Shown in pieces: positions 35,117 to 43,745 of a stretch of 64,000 nt of DNA; position 1 is the stretch's first letter, and every line of letters starts with the position of its first letter. Below the pieces are notes generated by a model. The model made no database searches. It saw nothing but the letters and a program-made list of their open reading frames with translations, and had not been told where the DNA came from. The translations under genes and the position numbers were made by a program. Location of the stretch: the NCBI RefSeq assembly GCF_900128415.1, contig NZ_LT635772.1, positions 558,001-622,000 of the forward strand. The letters run 5' to 3'. This DNA is from Anaerococcus mediterraneensis. Lineage in GTDB: Bacteria > Bacillota > Clostridia > Tissierellales > Peptoniphilaceae.

Positions 35117-35392
35117 CTAGTCTTCTAAAATCGATACTTCAAGGTCTATTGCTTTAAATGTAACAGTTATTCCTACTTCTTCTTTTACTGTTTTTTCAAA
35201 TAGCTCAGCTATATCATATGGGGACATATCATATATATCTTCATACCATTCATTACTCTCATCGTACATTGTCTCACATATTGCTTCAATATAATTTTTA
35301 TTATCCATAGTGAGTTCTGCATCACTTTCCAAAATAAACTGCTCACCATTTATATTTAATATAATTAAAGATGATTTTCTATTTTCACACAT
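35117..35392 (-). CDS. 91-residue acidic protein between virD4 and its broken copy
   Basis: Begins MCENRKSSLIILNINGEQFI, with ELTMDNKNYIEAICETMYDE and VTFKAIDLEVSILED later. It is acidic, soluble and has no recognised motif. It starts 18 bases after the virD4 stop, so it is probably co-transcribed. Because the virD4 duplicate follows it, it may have arrived or been duplicated with that rearrangement. Confidence 0.6.
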   Translation of the reverse strand: MCENRKSSLIILNINGEQFILESDAELTMDNKNYIEAICETMYDESNEWYEDIYDMSPYDIAELFEKTVKEEVGITVTFKAIDLEVSILED

Positions 35393-35410
35393 TTTGCTTT
35401 CTCCATAAAA

Positions 35411-37207
35411 TCAAATGTTTAATCTATTTATCTTATAACTTGATTTTAACTTTACCTTATCTCTATTTGTTAAATACTCTTCCACATCAAACAAGTTTTT
35501 CTTATCATAATCTTCCAACAACTTATAATTCTTATGCTTTGTAATATCAAATTTATCAGACAAGAAAGGTCTTACTCCTCTCAGCTGGTATATACACTTT
35601 CCACCATCCATTACAGTTATTTCATCTTGGCTCATAAGTTCCTTTCCAGTCTTTTGGTAATTTAGTCCAAAAGATTTTTGATTTGACCTTGTTTCTGACG
35701 TGTTGTATAAGTCTATAGTTTCTTTTCCTAAGGTTTCTGATAACTCTTTTACTGTTGTTTTTTCTTTTCCTCCTAGAAAAAGTGTAGAGTCACAGTTACC
35801 AACTATTGTATCTGCATGGTCTTTATAGATTGCTTTTAATTGAGATTGTGCTTGCAGTATTATGCTTGCTGATATTTCTCTTGAACGAATTGTTGCAATC
35901 AATTTTTCAAATTTTGGAATTAAGCCAATATTTGCAAACTCATCAAGCAAACACCTAACATGAACTGGAAATCTTCCACCATACACATCATCTGCCTTAT
36001 CACATAGTAGATTAAATAATTGAGAATACATTATTGAAACTACAAAGTTAAAGGTATCATCTGTATCTGATATTATTACGAATAAAGCAGTTTTTCTATC
36101 TCCAATTTTATCAAGTTCTAATTCATCTTCACTCATTAGCTCTCTAAGCTCTCTTATATCAAAAGGTGCAAGTCTTGCTCCACATGATATTAGAATTGAC
36201 TTTGCAGTTTTTCCTGCTGCCAACTTGTATTTCTTATATTGCTTAACTGCAAAATGACTTGGGTCTTTCTTTTCAAGAGCCTCAAAGAGCCTATCAATTG
36301 GATTCATATAGGTTTCATCATCTTCTCTAACTTCACTTGCGTCAATCATATCTAAAAGTGTCTTAAAGTTCTTTTCTTCTTCTGGTGCTTCATAATAAAT
36401 ATAACCGATGAGGGCAGTGTAATATAACTTTTCAGCCTTTACCCAGAAATCTTCTCCTGCCTTTTCTCCATCTCCCTTGGTGTTAGCAATTATAGTTTGG
36501 ACAAGCTTTAAAATATCTTTTTCACTTCTCAAATAAGCAAAGGGATTGTATTTCATGGACTTTTTGAAGTTTATTGTGTTTAAAATCTTTATATCATATC
36601 CATTTTCGTAGAGCATTTTTCCACACTCTAACACAAGTGTCCCCTTTGGGTCTGTTACTACATAGGAAGAATGCATTTGCATTAGATTTGGCTTTACATA
36701 AAATCTCGTTTTACCTGATCCAGAACCTCCTATTACTAATACATTTTTATTTCTAGCATATTTAGGGTTTTTAGGTCTTGAGTTCATTGTAAGTCTTTCA
36801 GTATTAGTTATAAGAACATTGTTTTCAAACTTAGGGTCAATATATGGAGCAATATCCTTGCTTTCTCCCCATCTTGCAGATCCATATTCCTTGCCTTGCC
36901 TATATTTCTTTTTATTTTTACCTTTACTATAAACAATTAACTTAACAAGACCAGCAACTGAAATACCTACTAACAAGTCCCTTGGATTAATACTTGGTAT
37001 ATAGGATAAAGTTCCTATATCAGAAATTCCCACCATTATTCTATCAATAATATCTCCTCCTACATAAGAATTGATGTGCTTAGAAAAAATATTTCCAATA
37101 TAGAAGAATGATAGATAGGGAATGTTTGATAATATAAATTTCTTTGGGTTGTCTATTTTAATTAAGTTTTTAATATCAGAAAGAATGGCTTCTAATATCT
37201 TATTCAT
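35411..37207 (-). CDS. VirD4/TraG-type coupling ATPase (CD1115-like)
   Basis: 598 residues from the ATG at 37207 (AAGG nine bases upstream); a GTG at 37222 would overlap the previous gene more. Two N-terminal membrane segments (about 25-110) precede the soluble domain. Walker A is VIGGSGSGKTRFYVKPN near residue 155; Walker B lies in VRCLLDEFANIGLIPKFEKL near 415; SILISCGARLAPFDI and QAQSQLKAIY are typical of the family. It couples the relaxosome to the transfer channel and is the likely docking point for both the ICE relaxase and the IME relaxase through their PcfB-like proteins. Confidence 0.95.
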   Translation of the reverse strand: MNKILEAILSDIKNLIKIDNPKKFILSNIPYLSFFYIGNIFSKHINSYVGGDIIDRIMVGISDIGTLSYIPSINPRDLLVGISVAGLVKLIVYSKGKNKKKYRQGKEYGSARWGESKDIAPYIDPKFENNVLITNTERLTMNSRPKNPKYARNKNVLVIGGSGSGKTRFYVKPNLMQMHSSYVVTDPKGTLVLECGKMLYENGYDIKILNTINFKKSMKYNPFAYLRSEKDILKLVQTIIANTKGDGEKAGEDFWVKAEKLYYTALIGYIYYEAPEEEKNFKTLLDMIDASEVREDDETYMNPIDRLFEALEKKDPSHFAVKQYKKYKLAAGKTAKSILISCGARLAPFDIRELRELMSEDELELDKIGDRKTALFVIISDTDDTFNFVVSIMYSQLFNLLCDKADDVYGGRFPVHVRCLLDEFANIGLIPKFEKLIATIRSREISASIILQAQSQLKAIYKDHADTIVGNCDSTLFLGGKEKTTVKELSETLGKETIDLYNTSETRSNQKSFGLNYQKTGKELMSQDEITVMDGGKCIYQLRGVRPFLSDKFDITKHKNYKLLEDYDKKNLFDVEEYLTNRDKVKLKSSYKINRLNI

Positions 37208-37934
37208 CGTAGAAACCTTCACTATCTAATAAAATTAGTAGGTAGTGTCTTCCCTTTGGTGTTATAAATGTTTGTATGCCTACAAGTGTACCTAGTGGAT
37301 CAACCCATTCTTTTACTTCAAAGTATCCCTTATTCTTATCTGCATAAGGTAAGAGTTTCTTTTTCTTATCTCTATAAATTAATCCCTTATCCATTAAAAA
37401 ACTTATAAACTGATTTTGTGGTATTCCTAACTCTTTAGCAGTGTTTCTAAAGTTTGTAAGTAGATTATAGTCTACTAATTTGTCATAATAGTCTGCCTTT
37501 GGTCTTAATTCGTCAATTTCTTCTTCTCTCTCGGCAATAATTCTATTGGCTACAAGAATTGCATCTGCAAGTAGCTCTTCGTTAGTTTTCTTTTCTTGAC
37601 CAGCTATATATCCTCCATTTTTTCTAATACTTGGTAATACTTCTCTAGTTACCCAAGCTTTGAATATTTTTGCTTGTGGTAGTTTTGATGAGAGGATAAG
37701 TGAATACAATCCTGACTCATTAATTATTGAAATATTCTGTATTCCTCCAGGGGTGTTCCATTTCGTTACACCCTTATCTTCTTCATCTACATGGTCATAA
37801 ACAGCTTTTCTTGGATTAATATATCCCAACATAGTTGCTACTTCATTAGCTATAAAGAAAAACTCACCGTCTTTTTCTATAACAGTGAGTTTCCCAAAAT
37901 TCTTATTTTCAAATGTTTTTAAATTACTTATCAT
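37200..37934 (-). CDS. Phage-type antirepressor (Bro-N plus KilAC)
   Basis: 244 residues. The N-terminal Bro-N domain reads GKLTVIEKDGEFFFIANEVA then AVYDHVDEEDKGVTKWNTPG and IINESGLYSLILSSKLPQAK. The C-terminal KilAC domain includes RPKADYYDKLVDYNLLTNFR and AKELGIPQNQFISFLMDKGL. Such proteins relieve repressors or bind DNA in phages. Here it lies within the transfer operon: its ATG overlaps the pcfB stop by 4 bases and its end overlaps virD4. It may regulate the ICE, an inference from the domain class. Confidence 0.9.
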   Translation of the reverse strand: MISNLKTFENKNFGKLTVIEKDGEFFFIANEVATMLGYINPRKAVYDHVDEEDKGVTKWNTPGGIQNISIINESGLYSLILSSKLPQAKIFKAWVTREVLPSIRKNGGYIAGQEKKTNEELLADAILVANRIIAEREEEIDELRPKADYYDKLVDYNLLTNFRNTAKELGIPQNQFISFLMDKGLIYRDKKKKLLPYADKNKGYFEVKEWVDPLGTLVGIQTFITPKGRHYLLILLDSEGFYDE

Positions 37935-38416
37935 AAGCTTTGCTCCTTATGTTTATTTTTAACTTTATCTTTGCTAATGGTGTCCTTAGCCATATCTTTA
38001 AACTTATTTATAGTCCTCGTTATTGAATCTTTTCTATCGGCCTTTCTTTCAGAAGCCTTAACTGCTTTTTTAAAGGCGTGTTCCATTACCTTTATATCCT
38101 TAGATTGAAAAAACACAGAGTGGTTACCAGTTTCCTTATCTTTCATAACAGAAAACTTCACTCCGTGTTTATTTAAAATTTTCTTTAATTCTTTTAACTC
38201 AGGATCTTTTAGATTAATTTCTTCTAACTGTCCCTTTTTAACCATATCTTTTAGTTTTACCTCTTCTCCGTTATTTTTTATTACATTTTTCAAACCTCCT
38301 TGTTCTTCTATTTGCTTGTGTACTTTCTTTAAGGCATCAAGAATTGCTTTACTTGTTGCTTTTGCAAGTCTTACTTCAAGATTAAGACTTGACCTGGATA
38401 CTTCTTCATTAATCAT
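37931..38416 (-). CDS. PcfB/DUF3801-family protein of the ICE
   Basis: 161 residues beginning MINEEVSRSSLNLEVRLAKA. The conserved middle matches the IME copy at 24486-25013: KDMVKKGQLEEINLKDPELK, LKKILNKHGVKFSVMKDKET, FFQSKDIKVMEHAFKKAV. Predicted relaxosome/coupling accessory. It overlaps the DnaC-like gene by 8 bases and the antirepressor gene by 4 bases. Confidence 0.88.
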   Translation of the reverse strand: MINEEVSRSSLNLEVRLAKATSKAILDALKKVHKQIEEQGGLKNVIKNNGEEVKLKDMVKKGQLEEINLKDPELKELKKILNKHGVKFSVMKDKETGNHSVFFQSKDIKVMEHAFKKAVKASERKADRKDSITRTINKFKDMAKDTISKDKVKNKHKEQSL

Positions 38417-39236
38417 CTATTCCACCTCCATATAAAAGTAGCTCTTTGTATTTTCTTAACTTCTCTTGATGGATTTTTCTTCTAAAATCTTCTCCCGTAA
38501 CTTTAACTGGTATTGTCATTTCAAGTATTCTTGAATATATCCTCTGATACTCAAGTTCAATATTAGGATTTTGAATAATTTCCAATGATAAGTTTGTAGT
38601 AATTATTGTCGGCCTACCCTTTAAGTATCTTGAGTTTATAATGTTATATACTTGTTCTCTTGCATAAGATGTATCCCTCTCAATTCCAAGATCATCTAAT
38701 ATTAACAAAGGAATATTAGAGAGGTTATTTATAATTTCATTTGAATCCAGCTTAAATGCTGATTTTTGTATTTGATTTATAACCTGAGATAAATTCATAA
38801 TCTTAACTTTAACTTGTTCTCTTTCAATTAATTCATTTGCAATAGAACAAGCAAGATAAGTCTTTCCACTGCCAACATCTCCATAAAATAAAAGTCCAAC
38901 ATTGTCTTCCTTCATTTGTTCAAAATTTTTGGCGTAATTGTAAGCAACCTTGTAAGCTTGACCTTTTTCATTTAAGAATCTCTCAAAAGTATATTGGTGT
39001 TGGTTTGGCGATGAAAAACAATCTCTTTTTAGCGATGATATTCTCGTTAATATTTCTCTTTCTGCATTTTCCTTATCTATTTTTATTTCACATTCACATT
39101 TAATTCTTGGAATAAACTTTGTAAATCCAAGGTCAAGTAATTCTCCATCGACTCTTTTACCACAGACCTTGCAATAAATATGTCCATTTCTTTCAATATC
39201 ATTTTCTCTTAATACAAAATCTTTTAAGTTCTTCAT
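38409..39236 (-). CDS. DnaC-like ATPase, helicase loader
   Basis: 275 residues. An N-terminal zinc site (CKVCGKRVDG with a later CECEI) is followed by an AAA+ core: Walker A LLFYGDVGSGKTYLACSIA near residue 113, Walker B PLLILDDLGIERDTSYA, and RPTIITTNLSL as sensor. This is the DnaC/DnaI loader type that works with element initiators to bring in the host replicative helicase. It overlaps repA by 4 bases (ATGA), and together they form the replication module of the ICE. Confidence 0.93.
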   Translation of the reverse strand: MKNLKDFVLRENDIERNGHIYCKVCGKRVDGELLDLGFTKFIPRIKCECEIKIDKENAEREILTRISSLKRDCFSSPNQHQYTFERFLNEKGQAYKVAYNYAKNFEQMKEDNVGLLFYGDVGSGKTYLACSIANELIEREQVKVKIMNLSQVINQIQKSAFKLDSNEIINNLSNIPLLILDDLGIERDTSYAREQVYNIINSRYLKGRPTIITTNLSLEIIQNPNIELEYQRIYSRILEMTIPVKVTGEDFRRKIHQEKLRKYKELLLYGGGIDD

Positions 39237-40006
39237 AAACTCTCTCCTATATCGTAATTCATCTTTCTTGTTGCATTGTCATTAATGTTTTTTGCCTGAT
39301 CATTAAGATACCAATTGATTATCGTTGCCTTGTGATCTTGATACTCTCTGTTATTTGCTTTCATATATGACGACAATCTATCAATGTATTCATTAATTCT
39401 ACTTCCTAACTCATTTGTTAAGTCCTTGTATTCTTCATCAGTCAAAAATATGTTTTTATATATTCCATAAGGCTTTTGTCCCTTACTAAAATCATTCTTT
39501 CTTAACTCATTATTATTAATATTGTTATAGTTACCTTCCGATTTTCGAAAATCTTGACTTTCGATATTCGAATCTCTTGAATTTCGATTATCGAACTTCT
39601 GGAATTTTGTTTTTCGAACTTCTGGATTTTTTAATTCCATATTAGTAAATATGCTCATAAAGTCTTTAACATAGATTCTATTCGGCTTTCCAAGTCCTTG
39701 TCTTTTCTTTTCAATCAGTCCTATTCCTGATTTAATATCAAGTTCAGCAATTAATTTATTTGCTTTTTCACTTGCACAATTAAATTGATCTTTTATACTT
39801 TCAATTGTGTAGTAAATAAAAACTTTTCCATCTTCATCTATCCAGCCATTTTTATATGAAAGACCCATTCGATTAAGCATATATGAATACAAAACTTTAG
39901 CTTCAATAGAAATTCTCTCAAAAATCTCATCTTCCATTAATACCATAGGTAACCTAATGAAGTTATACATCTCAGATTGCCTATTATAAAAATAATCAAA
40001 ATTCAT
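39233..40006 (-). CDS. repA: RepA_N-type replication initiator of the ICE
   Basis: 257 residues. The N-terminal domain (RLPMVLMEDEIFERISIEAK, VLYSYMLNRMGLSYKNGWID, FIYYTIESIKDQFNCASEKA) is the RepA_N winged-helix initiator. A linker of about residues 125-160 (NRNSRDSNIESQDFRKSEGN) is encoded by four 23-bp iterons, so the origin probably lies within the gene, as known for RepA_N replicons. The C-terminal domain (YKDLTNELGSRINEYIDRLS, KMNYDIGESL) is DnaD-like and shared with the IME replication protein. A terminator hairpin precedes its start. Confidence 0.92.
   Translation of the reverse strand: MNFDYFYNRQSEMYNFIRLPMVLMEDEIFERISIEAKVLYSYMLNRMGLSYKNGWIDEDGKVFIYYTIESIKDQFNCASEKANKLIAELDIKSGIGLIEKKRQGLGKPNRIYVKDFMSIFTNMELKNPEVRKTKFQKFDNRNSRDSNIESQDFRKSEGNYNNINNNELRKNDFSKGQKPYGIYKNIFLTDEEYKDLTNELGSRINEYIDRLSSYMKANNREYQDHKATIINWYLNDQAKNINDNATRKMNYDIGESL
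39535..39626. repeat. Four 23-bp iterons inside repA (putative ICE replication origin)
   Basis: Units start at 39535, 39558, 39581 and 39604, each 23 bases. They have a TTCGATTATCGAA-type palindromic core and a CTTGA or CTGGA end. The fourth unit is the most degenerate (TTTTGTTTTTCGAA). They are read through as the RepA linker. Confidence 0.85.
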
Positions 40007-40027
40007 CCTTACCTCCTTTCTTTGGAA

Positions 40028-40065
40028 TAAAAAAGACGACAGAATTTTTGATTTTCTATCGTCTG
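40028..40065 (-). terminator. Hairpin with U-tract before repA
   Basis: Minus strand GACGATAGAAAAT pairs with ATTCTGTCGTC, followed by six T, ending about 21 bases before the repA ATG. Between 40066 and 40165 only a short dyad (ATCCAT-TATTAAA-ATGGAT) and AT-rich sequence are seen. Confidence 0.75.
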
Positions 40066-40165
40066 AGATTTACATATTAAATTTTCATCACAAAATAAGA
40101 CTCATTAAAGAATCCTTAGTTTTATTGGTATGCTATTTACAATATCCATTATTAAAATGGATACT

Positions 40166-40846
40166 CTAAGCAGCACACCAACTATTTATTTTTTGAGTTT
40201 TAAACTTTGGTAGAAGTCTTGAACTCCTTATATTTACATAACTATTTGCCTCTATCACTATTATGACACGAAACCCGCAGGCTGGATCTGCTATGAGGTC
40301 AGACCTTTCTGGCTTCATCAGCTCTACCATCATTTTTATGATATGCCTTGGGGTCCTAAACTGGCCATTTGTACCTGAGGCTGATATTTTTGACAAGAGG
40401 TATTCGTAGATGTCACCCTTTATGTCATTGTCCTCTGTTGGTAGGTCATCTAGGGCAGCTACGACTTTTTGTAGGGTCTGGGCCTTGTTTATATTAAAGG
40501 TCGCATCTTTCATATATTTGGAGAAGGCTGCATCCTCGTCGTCTGCCTTGAGATTTTTTATAAAGGGAAATATCTCTGTCTGCATGAGGGCAAACATCCT
40601 GTTGGCATCGCCCAGGTTTTTGAAGACATGCCACCTGTATTCTGGCTTATCTTTTGGGAAAATAGAATCATAGTCTATGCCCAAAAGTTTGGAGTCTTCT
40701 TGGCGGGCTAGCTCTGCCTCATCTAGGCCCTTCATAAACAAGAGATAGGTTATCTGTTCTATATTTACAAGAGGTTGGGTAGAGCCTTCTGTCCATAGGG
40801 TTGTCCAGATAGAGTCTACTTTGTTTCTAAGTTGTCCTGTTAGCAT
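40166..40846 (-). pseudogene. hsdM: hsdM (type I methylase) 5' part, truncated by the ICE
   Basis: The chromosomal part begins MLTGQLRNKVDSIWTTLWTE and follows HsdM through the N-terminal helical domain to GTNGQFRTPRHIIKMMVELM and DLIADPACG. In intact HsdM the next residues are TAGFLV; here they become FRVIIVIEANSYVN and the frame ends in ICE sequence at 40166. The NPPF catalytic motif and the C-terminus are missing. The rest of hsdM should lie at the other ICE end. The codon use is distinctly richer in G/C than the ICE beside it. Confidence 0.9.
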
Positions 40847-40949
40847 AAAATCTCCTTATAAACTTTTGTATATTAATTAATTATTATACTGGAAATACTC
40901 ATCTTTTCATTATTTTATGAAAAGGTTTTACAAGGAGCAAAAAAAATAT

Positions 40950-41100
40950 GGGCTGTTGCAGAATGAATAAATCGTCCCAAATCATTAGAGGAACCTCCAC
41001 GAAAATTTTGCCTCCATGAGCCGGCAGGCTAGATAAAAAAATTTTCTAAGAGAACCCTCTAATAATGGGCCGATAGTTATTCATAGTTTTGCAACAACCC
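40950..41100. mobile_element. MITE-like palindromic element, 151 bp
   Basis: Imperfect terminal inverted repeats of about 30 bases begin GGGCTGTTGCA at the left and, read inward from the right, GGGTTGTTGCAAAA. A second inner pair is ATTAGAGG with CCTCTAAT. No ORF. The ends resemble insertion-sequence termini of the GG(C/T)TGTTGCAAA kind, but no clear target duplication is seen. It lies 7 bases after the MgtC-family stop codon and could act as a transcription stop. Confidence 0.6.
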
Positions 41101-41107
41101 AACTATT

Positions 41108-41761
41108 TTAGAAAATATCAAATTTTTCTACATGTAGGTCATTTTCCAAAAACTCGATGAAGCTATTGAGCTCCTCTGCATCTTTTGGATAGATTTCAAA
41201 ATTGAGTATATATTTTTGGTTTTTAAATCTCAGATTGTAGGCCTTTTTTGAGAGGTGGTTTTCCTCTATATAGGTATCGATCTTGCTGATGATGCCCGAA
41301 TTGCTTGACTCTATGATGGTTGTGTATTGGTCATGCTTTTGGAAAATCTCTCCAGTAAACATAAAGGATTGGAACAAAACTATAAAGGCAGCAGCGACTG
41401 CGCCTACAAAATACATACCAGACCCAAAGGCCATACCGACTATAGATGTAGTCCAAATACCAGCTGCTGTTGTTAGTCCTGTAACACCGTAGTTTTTGAC
41501 AAAAATCACACCAGCACCCAAGAAACCTACGCCTGATACTATTTGGGCTGCAACCCTGGCTGCGTCAAAATTTTTTACATCATAAAAACCATATTTGGAT
41601 ATGATCATGGCTAGGCATGCCCCCAAACAAACGATTGTATGGGTTTTGGCACCTGCAGATTTGTTTTTATTTTCCCTCTCAGAGCCTATGATAAAGCCTG
41701 ATACCACTGAGAGAAATATCCTCAGTAGCAAATATAAATTGAAAGTATCAAAAAATGTCAC
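41108..41761 (-). CDS. MgtC/SapB-family membrane protein
   Basis: 217 residues. Four or more transmembrane helices at the N-terminus contain the family motifs RIFLSVVSGFIIGSERENKN, KTHTIVCLGACLAMIISKYG, IVSGVGFLGAGVIFVKNYGV and TAAGIWTTSIVGMAFGSGMY. The C-terminal 75 residues form a small ACT-like cytoplasmic domain. The family is linked to magnesium homeostasis and survival under low Mg in pathogens; its exact activity is unsettled. It is a single-gene unit here, followed by the MITE-like hairpin. Confidence 0.92.
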   Translation of the reverse strand: MTFFDTFNLYLLLRIFLSVVSGFIIGSERENKNKSAGAKTHTIVCLGACLAMIISKYGFYDVKNFDAARVAAQIVSGVGFLGAGVIFVKNYGVTGLTTAAGIWTTSIVGMAFGSGMYFVGAVAAAFIVLFQSFMFTGEIFQKHDQYTTIIESSNSGIISKIDTYIEENHLSKKAYNLRFKNQKYILNFEIYPKDAEELNSFIEFLENDLHVEKFDIF

Positions 41762-41884
41762 AAAAAACCCCCTATAAATAAAAAATCAAAGCCTTATTTT
41801 CTAGCTCTGATATGTAAACGATACATTTTGCTATTATATAATAAAACTTTGTTTTTGTCAAAACATTATACTTTATAGGGCTTT

Positions 41885-41925
41885 AAAAAAAGGCTGAGCC
41901 AGGAATCCTAGCTTAGCCTTTATTT
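41885..41925 (-). terminator. Terminator of the Na/Pi cotransporter gene
   Basis: Minus strand AGGCTAAGC pairs with GCTCAGCCT and is followed by seven T, immediately after the stop at 41926. Confidence 0.85.
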
Positions 41926-43536
41926 TTATATATCCTCGCCTTTTTCGTTTTCCACTATATTGGCCTTGTGGACTTTGACTGGGTCCATGGTGATCCTTGC
42001 CATATTGAAGGCATGGTCGCCAAGCCTTTCCATAGTTGATAGGATATCATTGTAGACATAGGATGCCATAGTGGTCATGTCTATGCCGTTTTTTAGTCTA
42101 TCGTAGTGGGATTTTCTGAGTTTGATCTCTAGTAGGTCGAGGGCTGCCTCGTCTTCTTTTAGCTTTCTATATAGGACTAGGTCTTTGTTTTCAAAGACCT
42201 CTATAGAGCTTACGAGGTTGTTGATAAGTAGGTCGTACATATCATTTAGGTCTGATACCCTCTCTAGGTTGATTTGGACTTGTAAGTATGTTTGCAATTC
42301 TGCTTCTACATCAATAGGTGCTTGGTTTTGGGCAATATTCAAGATATAGGCCTGGATTCTTGTATCCATGTCATTGATCATAGCCTCTGCTTCTTTTGAT
42401 GTTTCATAATATTTTTTATCGCTAGTATTTAGGAACTCTTTGCTTGCCTTTAGGTTTTCTAGGGCTACGACTGATTCTTGGATGATGGCTACCTTGATTT
42501 GGTCAAGGGCAGCAGCTGGGAACCTATCGATAAGTCTCTCATCAAGCTCTATCTTGCCAAGGTCGGTAAGGATAGAGTCCTTGCCTGGGATGACTTTTCT
42601 TAGGAATTTAGCAACTGGATTTATAAGTGGCAAGAATACTACCATGCCTATAAAGTTGAAGGTAAAGTGACCTACAGCTATGGTCATAAGTTTATTTGCC
42701 CCAATAGCAGCTGCCAAGTGCTCTACTAGGCTCCTGTAAGGTCCTATAAAGATTACAAATATCAAGGATATCATCACATTGAACATGATATGGAAAAGCG
42801 ATGTTCTCCTAGCTGATAGGGACCCTCCAAGGCTTGCAAGGATGGCTGTTATACAGGTACCTATATTTGCACCAAACATGAGGGCGAGTGCCACATTTAA
42901 ATCTATGGCTCCAGATGCATATAGGGACTGGGTTATACCGATAAAGGCTGATGATGACTGGATAAGGGCAGTAAGGCCTGCACCGACCAGAACAGCTATG
43001 ATTGGGTTTTGTGCCATATTTGCAACGACTTTTTCAAAACCTGGTATATCCTTTAGGGCTGATAGGGATGAGCCCATCATTTGTAGGCCTATAAACAAAA
43101 GACCAAAACCTGTTAGGATTTCCCCTACATATTTTTTCTTTCTCTTTGTAGAGAGCATTGTAACTATAACTCCGATTAGGATTATATAATAAGAGTAGTG
43201 TTCTAGGTCAAAACCTATAAGGATAGATGTGACAGTTGTACCTATATTGGCCCCAAGGATAACCCCTATGGCCTGTTCCAGACTCATAATACCAGCTCTT
43301 ACAAAACTTATTGCTATAACTGTGGTAGCTGATGAGGACTGGATAAGCCCTGTAATTATTACACCAACAAGGACACCTTTGATAGGGTTAGATGTGTATT
43401 TTTCAACATACCCCCTCATTTTAGGTCCTGCAAAATTGGTAAGAGCATCTCCCATTAGACTGATACCAAAAAGGAAGATTGCAAGTCCGCCTGCTATTAG
43501 ATTCCATTGCAGGCTGGAAAGTTGTGATAAGTTCAT
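41926..43536 (-). CDS. Na/Pi-cotransporter II family protein with PhoU-like domain
   Basis: 536 residues. Two inverted-topology Na/Pi repeats carry the duplicated QSSSA motif (TGLIQSSSATTVIAISFVRA and GLTALIQSSSAFIGITQSLY), with LMFGANIGTCITAILASLGG and the matching GVILGANIGTTVTSILIGFD. The C-terminal 190 residues are helical and PhoU-like (MINDMDTRIQAYILNIAQNQ, STMERLGDHAFNMARITMD). It imports phosphate with sodium at the membrane. It is a single gene, divergent from mnmE, with its own terminator. Confidence 0.95.
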   Translation of the reverse strand: MNLSQLSSLQWNLIAGGLAIFLFGISLMGDALTNFAGPKMRGYVEKYTSNPIKGVLVGVIITGLIQSSSATTVIAISFVRAGIMSLEQAIGVILGANIGTTVTSILIGFDLEHYSYYIILIGVIVTMLSTKRKKKYVGEILTGFGLLFIGLQMMGSSLSALKDIPGFEKVVANMAQNPIIAVLVGAGLTALIQSSSAFIGITQSLYASGAIDLNVALALMFGANIGTCITAILASLGGSLSARRTSLFHIMFNVMISLIFVIFIGPYRSLVEHLAAAIGANKLMTIAVGHFTFNFIGMVVFLPLINPVAKFLRKVIPGKDSILTDLGKIELDERLIDRFPAAALDQIKVAIIQESVVALENLKASKEFLNTSDKKYYETSKEAEAMINDMDTRIQAYILNIAQNQAPIDVEAELQTYLQVQINLERVSDLNDMYDLLINNLVSSIEVFENKDLVLYRKLKEDEAALDLLEIKLRKSHYDRLKNGIDMTTMASYVYNDILSTMERLGDHAFNMARITMDPVKVHKANIVENEKGEDI

Positions 43537-43639
43537 GATTCCTCCAAAAAAAATTTCAACTATACTATTACTAATATATCACAATTAGACATTAAAATAA
43601 ACGAAAAATTAGAAGATTTTACAAATGGGACTTAAAAGA

Positions 43640-43667
43640 TTGACAAAGATTGACAATACACTATAAT
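43640..43667 (+). promoter_or_regulatory. Promoter of the mnmE-parB cluster
   Basis: TTGACA (43640-43645), 16 bases, TATAAT (43662-43667); a second TTGACA lies at 43650. About 80 bases separate it from the mnmE ATG, which has AAAGGA upstream. Confidence 0.75.
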
Positions 43668-43745
43668 CTTTATGTTAAAGACCACTTTATAAGAGTAGAA
43701 TAATAGTAGATTGGAAAAGATTTTTATATATAGAAAGGATTTGTT

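Larger units (their letters stand above)
1..40275. mobile_element. Tn1549/CTn-type ICE, right part (left end outside the window)
   Basis: A contiguous minus-strand block carries the gene order typical of Tn1549-like conjugative elements: RepA, DnaC, PcfB, VirD4, Ssb, Maff2, VirB6-like, PrgI, VirB4, NlpC/P60, DUF4315, DUF4366, topoisomerase III, methyltransferase, giant helicase. The right boundary is placed at about 40273-40280, where the HsdM reading frame loses similarity straight after its ADPACG motif. The ICE relaxase and integrase are not visible and should lie left of position 1. The ICE is itself interrupted by an IME in maff2. Confidence 0.88.

Noticed and set aside
39535..39626. CRISPR-like array
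   Set aside because: Units are contiguous without spacers and palindromic, as in iterons; no cas genes are present.
42779..43189. Long plus-strand frames opposite the Na/Pi cotransporter gene
   Set aside because: They mirror a membrane-protein gene with biased codons; no SD and implausible composition.
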